A stretch of DNA of 26,582 bases from Bacteroidetes bacterium QH_10_64_37 (GTDB lineage Bacteria; Bacteroidota; Rhodothermia; Rhodothermales; Salinibacteraceae): contig PXSZ01000062.1 of assembly GCA_003023105.1 (NCBI GenBank), forward strand, positions 1 through 26,582. The letters run 5' to 3'. This document shows, in pieces, positions 7,069 through 15,800 of this stretch (its first letter is position 1; each line of letters starts with the position of its first letter). The notes under the pieces were generated by a model, which was not told the DNA's origin, did no database searches, and was given only the letters and a program-made list of their open reading frames with translations. The position numbers and the translations under genes were made by a program.

Positions 7069-8727
7069 CTACTCTCCATATCCGGGATTTTGGGGAAACT
7101 CGCCTTCCGTCCGGTCCCGCTGACTCTGCGGAATGGGACGCAGATTGTGGTAGTCTTGAATGTTGGGGGCCCCGAACGGATTGTGGTCGCGGACCCGTTC
7201 CACGAGCTGATTGGTCCGCACGAGGTCGAACCAGCGCTTCATCTCCCCGAGAAGCTCGCGCCCTCGCTCGTTCAAGATGAGGTCGAGGTCGATCTCGCCG
7301 GGACTAACTCGCATCGCTGCTTCGGACCCCGACACACTCTCACGGGCAGCGCGAACACGGACGTTGTTGATGTGGTCGGCGGCTTGACCCATCTTGCCCT
7401 GCTGAAGCTCGGCCTCTGCGGCGATCAAGTGCGTCTCCGCCAGTCGCATCGCCAGGAAGTCCCGGGATCCTCTCGGGTCGTTAATCGTTGGCCGGTTCGG
7501 ATCCAGGTGCTTCGTGAGGGTCGGATAGACCTTGTCCGTGTACTCGCTCGGCGTGTAGACCATGTAGTCTCGCTCCTCCTGCTCGGCCTGCGGCATCTCG
7601 AAGCCGGGAAGGTAGAGGGCCGTGTCCCCCTCGGCGATGGTGCACTCGACCCCGTCGCAGGTGTACGTCCCGGGGTTGTTGGAGACAAAGACGTCCTTGA
7701 AGCTCCGGTCCCATCGCACGTCGTTGGTACGGTCGGACATGAGCGTGTCGAGGGTGAACTCCGTCGGCCGAAAACGTTTCCAGGGGCGGCCGTCCCGCAC
7801 GTTCCGGGACATGCCGGGACGGACGTCGTACTCCATCAGGAAATACAGGTGGAAGTTGTTGCCACCGCCATTGATGAGCTGGTTCTGGTCGTACTGCACC
7901 GCCCAGATCACCTCGTCGTTCTGCTGGTTGTCGAGCGCGAACACGTCCCCGAAGTCGTCGAGCAGACGGAAATCGTAGCTGTTGATGACCGTTTCCGCGA
8001 GGCCTTCTGCGTCGGCCCAGTCACTGGACTGCGCGGCGTCCGAGTAGCCGCGGGCCAGGAGAACCTTTGAGAGCAGGTGCTCGGCGGCGGGCTTCGTGGC
8101 CCGACCGTACTGGTCCGCCTCCACCGGCAGGACCCCGATCGCGTCCCGCAGGTCGGTGACAATCTGATCGTAGATGTCACTGAGCGGGGCACGAGTCGCG
8201 GAGGTCTCTACGCCTTCGGTCTCCTCGGTCGTGAGGTGCACGGCGCCGTACGTTCGCACAAGGACGAAGTAGTGGTGGGCACGGATGAATTTCGCCTCCG
8301 CCACCCGCTGATCGATCACGTCCTGCGACAATCCCTCGATGTTTCCGGACCGGTTGATGACCGTGTTCGTGGTGTTGATGCCCTCATACATGTCGCTCCA
8401 CAGGTCCTCGGCGAACCCGTCCGTTGGGCTCAGCTGGCCCGTGTAGGAGTCGTAGTGCTTCCACGAGCCGTCCGATCCTTGCTGGTACGTATCGGTTCCG
8501 AAAACGGTCATCGTTCCCCCAATTTCCTTTCCGTACCACTCGCGGAGCGACGTGTACGATCCGTTGACGGCGGCATTGAAACCCTCTGCGGTCTGGAGGT
8601 ACGACGACGATACTTGGGAGCGTACCTGCTGGTCGACGAACGAGTCGCAGGCACTCAACCCTACAGTAAGCGTGAGGAGAACGGCGAATACTGGAAGAGG
8701 CTTCCAATAAGTAATAGAGCTATGCAT
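7069..8727 (-). CDS. SusD/RagB-family nutrient-binding outer-membrane lipoprotein
   Basis: Surface-exposed substrate-binding lid of a SusCD uptake complex. The protein is 552 residues from the ATG at 8727, which gives a normal lipoprotein signal (lipobox LSAC, Cys27). An earlier in-frame start adds 15 residues without signal character. Family features seen: an N-terminal QTAEGFNAAVNGSYTSLRE segment; LWSDMYEGINTTNTVINR; the TPR-like helix AEAKFIRAHHYFVLVRTYGA; ILNERGRELLGEMKRWFDLV near the C-terminus; and the ending LRPIPQSQ…QNPGYGE. These are the canonical SusD signatures. It follows susC by 54 nt and ends in a strong terminator. No polysaccharide-degrading enzyme, sigma or anti-sigma gene is adjacent, so the substrate is open; glycans, peptides and other oligomers are all possible for SusCD systems. 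Confidence 0.95.
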   Translation of the reverse strand: MHSSITYWKPLPVFAVLLTLTVGLSACDSFVDQQVRSQVSSSYLQTAEGFNAAVNGSYTSLREWYGKEIGGTMTVFGTDTYQQGSDGSWKHYDSYTGQLSPTDGFAEDLWSDMYEGINTTNTVINRSGNIEGLSQDVIDQRVAEAKFIRAHHYFVLVRTYGAVHLTTEETEGVETSATRAPLSDIYDQIVTDLRDAIGVLPVEADQYGRATKPAAEHLLSKVLLARGYSDAAQSSDWADAEGLAETVINSYDFRLLDDFGDVFALDNQQNDEVIWAVQYDQNQLINGGGNNFHLYFLMEYDVRPGMSRNVRDGRPWKRFRPTEFTLDTLMSDRTNDVRWDRSFKDVFVSNNPGTYTCDGVECTIAEGDTALYLPGFEMPQAEQEERDYMVYTPSEYTDKVYPTLTKHLDPNRPTINDPRGSRDFLAMRLAETHLIAAEAELQQGKMGQAADHINNVRVRAARESVSGSEAAMRVSPGEIDLDLILNERGRELLGEMKRWFDLVRTNQLVERVRDHNPFGAPNIQDYHNLRPIPQSQRDRTEGEFPQNPGYGE

Positions 8728-8781
8728 AAAACTGCTCGGATCTAATGGGAAGAGTCGGGGAGCGGAGGACACCAGGCACCT

Positions 8782-11700
8782 CTAAAGGGTCAGGTTGACG
8801 CCGAACCGGAATGTACGGGTCGACGGAGTACTCAGCTCCGGATACTCCGGATCGATGCCCTTGTGGTTCTGAACGTACGGAGAGAAAATAAACGGCTGAT
8901 TTGCCTTCAGGTACAGGCGCAGAGACTCCGCATTGATCTGCTGGACGAGCGACTGGGGCAGATCGTACCCCAGCGTGACGCTCCGCACCTTGATGAAGTC
9001 CCCACTGAAGAAGCTGAGGGTCTGCCCGTAGATGGGGAACTCCTGGTTCTGGTTCGGACGTGGATACGCCCCGTCGGGGTTGTCCGGCGTCCAGTAGTCC
9101 ACATCCAGGTTGTTGTACCGACCGAACAGGCTGTTCACGTCGTCGTGAGGATCACTGGTGATCATGTGCCCAAACTGCCCCACCAGGGTCGCCGAGAGGC
9201 TAACCCCCTTGTAGCTGAGCTGCGTGTTGAAGCCGGCGTTGACCGGGGGGTTCTCCTGCCCGAGAATGAACCGGTCGGCGCCCCCGATCGCGTTGTCGCC
9301 ATTTCGGTCTTGGACTTTGATTTCACCAGGTTCTTGGCCGAACTCAGCAGCTCGCTGCGCTTCATCTTGCTGCCAGATGCCGATTTTCTTGTAGCCGTAG
9401 ATGACGTTGATCGGCTCCCCAATGAACCACTCGTTCCCGACGTCGTCCTCCTGGTCGCCGAAGAGCTGGCGAATCTCCGTATCGTTGTAGGAAATGTTGA
9501 ATCCGGTCGTCCACCGGAACCCGTCGGGGTCCTGGCTCGAGATGTTGACCGACTGGAGGGAAAGCTCGATGCCCTTATTCCGCGTCTTCCCCACGTTCTG
9601 CAGCACACTGTTGAAGCCGCTGGTCTGCGGGATCTGGCGCGCGAGCAGTAGGTCCTCCGTGTTGGTGACGTAGGCATCCAGCGAGCCGGAGAGCCGCGAG
9701 TTCAGCACCTCAAACTCGACGCCCAGATTCCAGGTGGCCGAGGTCTCCCACTGAAGGTCGGCATTGGAGAGCTGACCGGGTTCGTACCCGAATCCCCCTT
9801 CACTCCCGTAGGCGTACGTCGTCCGGTTGAGCAGCGACAGCGTCTGGTAGGGATCGATCGCCGTGTTTCCACTCTGGCCCCAGCTCAAGCGGACGCGCAG
9901 CGCGTCGAACAGCTCGCTGTCCTCCATGAACGCCTCGTTCTGGATATTCCACCCGAGGGCGGCGGAGGGAAAGACCCCAAATCGGTTGTTCTCGCCGAAC
10001 CGGGAGGAGCCGTCGATCCGCCCTGTTAGGGTCAGGAGGTAGCGGTCGTCGTAGACGTAATTTCCACGAGTCATGTACGATACGAGGGACCACTCTTCGT
10101 AGAAGCTGTCGGCGCTTTCGATGGTCGAGGCGGCCCCGAGGTTCTCGGCGAGCATCGACTCGACGGGGATACCCCGAACGGACGTGGACACTCCGTCCTG
10201 TTCGCGCCGCTGATAACTGAACAGGCCTGTGAAGCTGACGTCGTGGATGTCCGCGAACACGTTGCCGTACGTGACGCGGTTGTCGACCGTATAGTTGAGG
10301 ATGAAGTTCTCCGCCTTACTTGCGTCGGGCTCCGCGAACCGCTGCTGATTGGTGAGACTCGCGGCGAAGTCGCTGTTCTGCACCTGGATGAGATCGGGGC
10401 TGAACTGCAGACGGTAGTTCAGATTGTCTGTCAGACTGATGTCGGTAAAAATGCTATTCAGCAGGCGATACCGCTGCTCGCGGTCAATGATCTGATTTTC
10501 CTTGACGTCGTACAGCGGGTTGCTCTGTAGGCCATCGTCGGTAGGCAGAAAAATGAGCTCTCCATCCTGCGCCTCTCGTAAATCGGTCTGTTCCGCGAAG
10601 GCCGGGCCGAGCGGGTTGTTCTGCAGAGCCTCGAAGTACGGGTTTGTGTCAGCATGGTCCTGAATGCTGTAGCTGGCAAACGTCGAGGTCCCGATGCTGA
10701 GCCAGTCAAATACATTGGCGTCCAGGTTGACTCGCGTGTTGTAGCGCTGATAGTCCTGCTGAGGAATAATTCCGTCCTCCAAGAGGGCTTCGAACGAGAC
10801 GTTGAACTGGAGGTCCTGCGTGCCCCCGGACACGCTCAGGTTATGGTTCGTTTCGGTCCCGGTCTCGGTCAATAGGGCCGGCCAATCGGTAGACCGCCCC
10901 TGGTTGAGGGATTCAAGCTCGACGGGCGTAAAGAGGTTCTGGTCCGCGGACTCGCTCACGCCCTCGGGGTAGTCCCCAGTGGTCCGTCGGGACTCCCGCT
11001 TGAGGGCGGCGAATTCCTGGCCACTCATCATGTCCAGCTCCTTGTACTTCGTAATGGCCCCCACGTAGCCGTTGTAGGTCACGCTCATCTGACCCTCGTA
11101 CCCTCGATCGGTGGTGATCAGCACGACGCCGTTGGAGCCCCGGGCGCCGTAGATGGCTGTCGCGGAGGCGTCCTTAAGAACCTCGACCGACTCCACGTTC
11201 TGCGGGCTAATGCCCTGCAGGCCACCGCCGGTGAGAGGGACCCCGTCGATGACGAACAGCGGCTCGTTGCCCGCTGTGATGGATCGACTTCCGCGAATGC
11301 GAATCTGGGCTGCTTGGTCCCCCGGCTTGCTCCGGCCGCGCTGGACGTACACACCCGCCGCGAGGCCCTGAAGCCCGAGGCCGATGGATTTGGTGGACAC
11401 CTGCTGCAGGTCACCGCCTTCGATAGAGGAGATCGAGCCGGTGACGTCGCGCCGCTCCTGCTGGCCGTATCCGATGGTGACCACCTCGTCCATCTGCATG
11501 GCACTTCGCGGCAGCTGAAAGTCGAGTTCCGAGGTCTGCCCCGACTGCACAGTAATCTCTTTCGAGAGGTCTTGATACCCGACGAAGGAGGCGCGGACCG
11601 TGTAGTCGCCTGGCTCGACGCCAGTGATCTCGTACTCCCCCTGACTGTCGGTCGTGGCCCCCTGCTGAGTGCCCTGGATCACGACATTTGTTCCGGGGAG

Positions 11701-11832
11701 GGGATTCTGCGTCTCGGCGTCAAACACAGTGCCCGAAACCGTACCCGTCTGCGCCTGAGCAGGAAGCGCCGTAAGTGCGATGACTAAAAAAACGGCGATT
11801 GATAAGTGCGAAAACAGTCGTTGTGTTCTCAT
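8782..11832 (-). CDS. SusC/RagA-family TonB-linked outer-membrane transporter
   Basis: A 1016-residue TonB-dependent barrel that imports the substrate captured by the SusD partner. From the ATG at 11832: signal peptide to about residue 27 (ALPAQA, then QTG); a carboxypeptidase-regulatory-like domain (GTVSGTVFDAETQNPLPGTNV … GEYEITGVEPGDYTVRASFVGYQ) to about 110; and the plug beginning RDVTGSISSIEGGDLQQV. The plug carries the SusC hallmarks IRIRGSRSITAGNEPLFVID and VEVLKDASATAIYGARGSNG. A 22-stranded barrel follows, ending FRFGVNLTL. There is no STN domain, so signalling through an anti-sigma factor is unlikely. Upstream open-frame codons beyond 11832 lack signal-peptide character. It is first in the susC-susD operon, and its promoter must lie in the kilobase shared with the divergent CRTAC1-type gene. 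Confidence 0.96.
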   Translation of the reverse strand: MRTQRLFSHLSIAVFLVIALTALPAQAQTGTVSGTVFDAETQNPLPGTNVVIQGTQQGATTDSQGEYEITGVEPGDYTVRASFVGYQDLSKEITVQSGQTSELDFQLPRSAMQMDEVVTIGYGQQERRDVTGSISSIEGGDLQQVSTKSIGLGLQGLAAGVYVQRGRSKPGDQAAQIRIRGSRSITAGNEPLFVIDGVPLTGGGLQGISPQNVESVEVLKDASATAIYGARGSNGVVLITTDRGYEGQMSVTYNGYVGAITKYKELDMMSGQEFAALKRESRRTTGDYPEGVSESADQNLFTPVELESLNQGRSTDWPALLTETGTETNHNLSVSGGTQDLQFNVSFEALLEDGIIPQQDYQRYNTRVNLDANVFDWLSIGTSTFASYSIQDHADTNPYFEALQNNPLGPAFAEQTDLREAQDGELIFLPTDDGLQSNPLYDVKENQIIDREQRYRLLNSIFTDISLTDNLNYRLQFSPDLIQVQNSDFAASLTNQQRFAEPDASKAENFILNYTVDNRVTYGNVFADIHDVSFTGLFSYQRREQDGVSTSVRGIPVESMLAENLGAASTIESADSFYEEWSLVSYMTRGNYVYDDRYLLTLTGRIDGSSRFGENNRFGVFPSAALGWNIQNEAFMEDSELFDALRVRLSWGQSGNTAIDPYQTLSLLNRTTYAYGSEGGFGYEPGQLSNADLQWETSATWNLGVEFEVLNSRLSGSLDAYVTNTEDLLLARQIPQTSGFNSVLQNVGKTRNKGIELSLQSVNISSQDPDGFRWTTGFNISYNDTEIRQLFGDQEDDVGNEWFIGEPINVIYGYKKIGIWQQDEAQRAAEFGQEPGEIKVQDRNGDNAIGGADRFILGQENPPVNAGFNTQLSYKGVSLSATLVGQFGHMITSDPHDDVNSLFGRYNNLDVDYWTPDNPDGAYPRPNQNQEFPIYGQTLSFFSGDFIKVRSVTLGYDLPQSLVQQINAESLRLYLKANQPFIFSPYVQNHKGIDPEYPELSTPSTRTFRFGVNLTL

Positions 11833-12272
11833 GAAACGAGGGATACAATAGTGTGGGCAAGAAGCGAAAAGCGGGCGGGGTGGGTCTCCAGTGTAGTCGA
11901 CGTTCGGGGTCGGCCCTGTGGAGCTTCGGGGTGCGGGTGGGCTCGTCTCGTTCTCCGCGTAGGGCACCTGAATCCAGTCTTTCAGGGCTCAAAACCGATT
12001 GGCAAAGGCAGATCGAAGTTGTCTAGAAGCACCCTTTCAAGGTCTTGCGGAAAATTAGCGAGTTGCACGCATCTTCGCTCTCGCGCCGGGGACGCAAGCG
12101 GTCCCCGGTTACGGTTTCTTCGATCCCTTCGGGACGAAAAACTGGGGCGTTTCCGGAGGACACCGCCGAAAAACAAGCCTGGAACCGGGAGCAGAGCGGA
12201 CGTTCCAGTCGAGAGAAGGAAAGATTCCGGCACACCTTGAAAGGGTTGGATGTTTAGGAGTTACTGACAAAG

Positions 12273-12300
12273 TTAACGGTTAGGTAGATTGTCGTATACT
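12273..12300 (+). promoter_or_regulatory. possible sigma70-type promoter, plus strand
   Basis: TTAACG (12273-12278) and TATACT (12295-12300) are separated by 16 bp. The -10 matches 5 of 6 consensus bases and the -35 matches 4 of 6. It would start a transcript near 12307 running toward the hairpin at 12541 or onward into the CRTAC1-type gene. It could be a chance match; Bacteroidota often use a different -10/-33 pattern. Confidence 0.3.
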
Positions 12301-12353
12301 TTCCGAAACGCTTTCACAAAGACGCCTATTTGGTATCGACCAGAGTTCAGAAG

Positions 12354-12369
12354 ATCAAATTTGTTTGAT
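12354..12369. repeat. 16-bp palindrome, possible operator
   Basis: ATCAAA and TTTGAT form perfect six-base arms around TTTG. It lies about 55 nt beyond the -10-like TATACT, in the position of a regulator site or leader element. No regulator gene is near. Confidence 0.35.
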
Positions 12370-12540
12370 GCTTCCAAGAGAAGAGCCGCCGTGATAGAGG
12401 CTTTCCTCCCCATTTCTCGCCCGATTGACACTGGAAACTCATAGACGCGCACTCAATCCCTTAGGGCCTGCTTTAGAAGACTCAAAGAAGGGAGTAGAAC
12501 CCCTGCGGCGTCGCCGAGCCCTCTTGGAGAACCCGAGCAG

Positions 12541-12575
12541 CGCAGTCCTGTCCGACTGCGGGTGTTCATTTTTAA
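12541..12575 (+). terminator. terminator-like hairpin on the plus strand
   Basis: CGCAGTC (12541-12547) pairs perfectly with GACTGCG (12554-12560) around a six-base loop, followed by GGTGTTCATTTTTAATTT. The T-run starts eight bases after the stem, which is later than in a strong terminator. If real, it ends a short transcript begun inside the same intergenic region, because no plus-strand gene precedes it. Confidence 0.45.
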
Positions 12576-12594
12576 TTTGTTGTAAGATATGACG

Positions 12595-12770
12595 ATTGAG
12601 AGTCCGTTTTGCGAGCGGATGGGAAGCCGAGACGCAGTGGGCGACGCCGCAATGAACCGCTCAAATGAACCTTGTAGCGGGTGCCAGGTGAGAGCGAGGT
12701 CATGCCCCTGGTGAGCTATCAGGTGCTATGCCGAAGGTTCATTGCGCGAAATCCACGAAGTCGCAGACCG
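12595..12770 (+). ncRNA. candidate structured RNA, possibly HEARO/omega-RNA-like
   Basis: The core is a perfect 11-bp long-range pairing, CGCAATGAACC (12648-12658) with GGTTCATTGCG (12736-12746). It encloses ~77 nt with further nested pairing: TAGC (12675-12678) with GCTA (12715-12718), and CCAGG (12684-12688) with CCTGG (12707-12711). Flanking hairpins are TCCG/CGGA (12603-12606 with 12616-12619) and GCGA/TCGC (12746-12749 with 12761-12764). The nested helices between them hold purine-rich single-stranded segments (GTGAGAGCGAGG, GCCGAAGG), as expected of a folded RNA rather than a transposon end. From memory, this layout and several segments recall HEARO, the omega-RNA found upstream of IscB nucleases. 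An ATGA (12589-12592), the kind of site reported next to HEARO insertions, lies just upstream. There is no IscB or other nuclease gene: the next gene starts 80 nt later and is unrelated. The family call is inference; the pairing is seen. Confidence 0.45.
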
Positions 12771-12851
12771 CAGACATCTCGCCAAACAGGTTCTGATACG
12801 TTAATATCGGAAATCGAGAGTCACTCGACCTCTCCTTTCAGCCTCCGGTGA

Positions 12852-15800
12852 ATGAAGAAGCAAGTTTGGCCAGTCGGTACGGTAATGCTCGCTCTCTTTG
12901 CGATCCTGTTTGGGTTCCTGTTTGGGTGTGAGGCCCCGACCGAACGAGATTGGAAGCAGGAGGAGGGCTATCGGTGGGCCGAGTTGGATCCTGGAAGTGG
13001 CAGCGGACCTGGATTTCGGAAGCGATCCTCCTCCGCGACCGGGATCGAGTTTGAAAACCAGCTCACCGATGCGGACATCAAGCAAAATCAGCACTTTATG
13101 AACGGCTCCGGCGTCGCTGCGGGGGACATCAACGGGGATGGATGGCCGGATCTGTATTTTGCCCAACTCAACGGCCCAAACCATCTCTACGAGAATCTCG
13201 GTGGGTTTTCCTTCCGGGCCGTCCCGGATTCTGCCGACGTCCCGCACGAAGACCGCTACTCCACCGGGGTGACATTCGCGGACATCGACGGGGACGGAGA
13301 CTTGGACCTGCTGGTCGGGTCGATGAGTCACGGAACGGTGGCATACCTGAATGACGGCGACGGCCAGTTTTCCCGGTGGGATCGGAGCCCAATAGAGACA
13401 GGGATGGGCACCACCACGTTTGCCCTGGCGGACATCGACGGGGACGCCGATCTCGATCTCTACGTGACGAACTATAAGGAGCGATCCGCCGAGGACATCT
13501 ACGCCCGGGACGAGATTGCGACGGAAAACATCGTGCAGCGGGAGCGAACGGACGACGGAGTCCGAGTCAGTATTGACTCCTCCTTCTCCGACCATTTTGC
13601 GATCGTCGGAGCGGAAGACGTACGGGGCCCCGCGGAGACTGGCGAGGTCGATGCCCTGTACCTGAACCAGGGAGGCGGATCGTTTCGGAGCGTCGAGGCC
13701 CTGGAGGAACGGTTCCGAGGGCCGGAGGGCACTCCACGAGGACTGGCCCACGACTGGGGGCTGAACGCTTCCTTCCAGGACCTAAACGACGACGGCCATC
13801 CGGATCTCTACGTGAACAACGACTTCTGGACGCCGGACCGCGTGTGGATCAACCAGGGCGACGGTGTTTTCCGGGCAATCGATCCACTCGCGTTGCGCAA
13901 CCAAAGCTTTTCCTCAATGACCGTGGATTTCGCCGACATCAACCGGGATGGAGCGCTCGACATTTTTGCCACGGAAATGCTGAGTGCCCAGCACACCCGG
14001 CGACTCCGCCAGCACACGCCACAGGGACCCTTCCCAGCCGACGAGATTGAGAGTCGACCCCAGTACAACCGGAACTCCCTGTACGTGAATCGGGGCGACA
14101 ATACCTACGCCGAGGTGTCGTATTACAGCGGTCTGGAGGCGACGGAATGGTCCTGGGGCGTCCGGTTTCAGGACGTAGACCTCGACGGGTACGCGGATGC
14201 GCTCGTAAATACCGGCTTCAGCCACGACGTGCAGGACATGGACAGTCGCCGGGAAATGGGACGGCGAATGAGTCGGGCGCCGGAGCAGCGCTTCATCACA
14301 GAGTATCCTCCGCTGCGCCTTCGCAACAAAGCTTTTCGCAACGAGGGCGACCTCACGTTTGCCGACAAGAGCGCGGAGTGGGGATACGCCACGGGCGACG
14401 ACATCTCTCACGGATTGGCGACCGCTGATTTTGATAAGGATGGGGATTTAGACCTCGCGACGAATCGACTGAACGCTCCGGCGGGGATCTACGAGAACGA
14501 GACGACGGCGCCGCGCATTGCCGTGCAGCTCTCCGGCCGGCCCCCCAACACGAACGGAATCGGGGCGAAGATTACCCTTGAGGGAGGAGCGGGCGACGGG
14601 GCCCCTCAGCGCAGAGAGATTACGGCCGGGGGAGAGTACCTGTCCAGTTCTACCCCGACGGTCGTATTTGCCGCCGATGCAGAGAATCCCGACCACACGC
14701 TTTCGGTGGAATGGCCCGACGGCACCCAACGCGTCATCGACAGTGTTCGGGCCAACCGGATTTACGAGATCGAGCAACCCTCAGCCCCTGACGATTCGTC
14801 CTCTGCGAACTCGTCGAGCACTCCGTCCTCGGGGAAGGAGCAGCCAATCTTTGAGGACGTCTCCGGTCGCCTCTCCCATCAGCACCACGAAAACGAGTAC
14901 GACGACTTCCGGCTGCAGCCTCTGCTCCCGGCGAAGCTGAGTCAGCAGGGTCCCGGACTGTCCTGGATCGACTACGACGCGGACGGAGACGAGGACCTGT
15001 TCATTGGGACCGGGCAAGGGGGGCAACTGGCAGTCTACGAGAATGACGGAACGGGCGCGTTCACTGCCCGCGACCTAGGGACGCTCACCGACACGGCCGC
15101 CGTGGATCAGACCACCATTTTGGGATGGCCGACCGAGGCGGGAACCCAGATCATGATTGGCACCTCGAATTACGAAGTCCAAAACGCGAAGAGGCCGTCC
15201 GCCCGGCACGTCCTCGCAAGAGAAGAGGGCCTCACTCCCCAGAAGCCCATTCCGGGGACGTGGTCGGCCACGGGACCCCTCGCGGCCGCCGACTACGATG
15301 GGGACGGGGACGTGGATCTCTTCGTCGGAGGACGACTCATTCGCGGGCAATACCCTTGGGACGCCTCCTCACGGCTCTTCCGGAATGCGGAGGGGACCTT
15401 TGCGCTCGATCAGAAGAATTCCGACACCTTTTTGAACCTGGGACTCGTCACCGGGGCCCTCTTTACGGACTACGACGGGGACGGAGACCCGGACCTTTTG
15501 CTCAGTCGGGCCTGGGACTCGCTCAAGCTCTACCGAAACGACCGCGGGACTTTCCGGAACGTGACCGATGCGGTAGGCCTCGCCCAGCACACGGGCTGGT
15601 GGAATGGGGTGACGACCGGAGACTTTACGGGCAACGGACAGCCCGACATCGTGGCGACGAATTGGGGAACCAATACGCCCTATCAGATCGACACCGGGCG
15701 GCCCCTCCGAATGTACTACGGGGACTTTAACCGGGATCGTCGAGGTGAGATTATTGAGGCACGTTACGACCCTGAACTCAACGGGTACGTGCCCCGCCGG

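Larger units (their letters stand above)
11833..12594. other. left part of the non-coding kilobase between susC and the double-CRTAC1 gene
   Basis: No convincing protein gene on either strand. The first ~400 nt should carry the susC leader and promoter. Two hairpins stand out. CCGGGGAC/GTCCCCGG (12086-12093 with 12101-12108) is a perfect eight-pair stem. A second, around 12118-12139, has a TTC loop, TCCC/GGGA core and one bulge. From about 12240 the DNA becomes more AT-rich and holds a sigma70-like element, a palindrome and a terminator-like hairpin, annotated separately. Confidence 0.5.

Noticed and set aside
11806..12257. Open frames of 70-144 codons on both strands in the susC upstream region.
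   Set aside because: Compositions are Arg/Ser-rich, they overlap each other and the hairpins, and none shows a signal peptide or a known motif.
12595..12851. Group II intron or retron origin of the paired element.
   Set aside because: No domain V-like hairpin, no GTGCG-type 5' boundary and no reverse transcriptase gene nearby.
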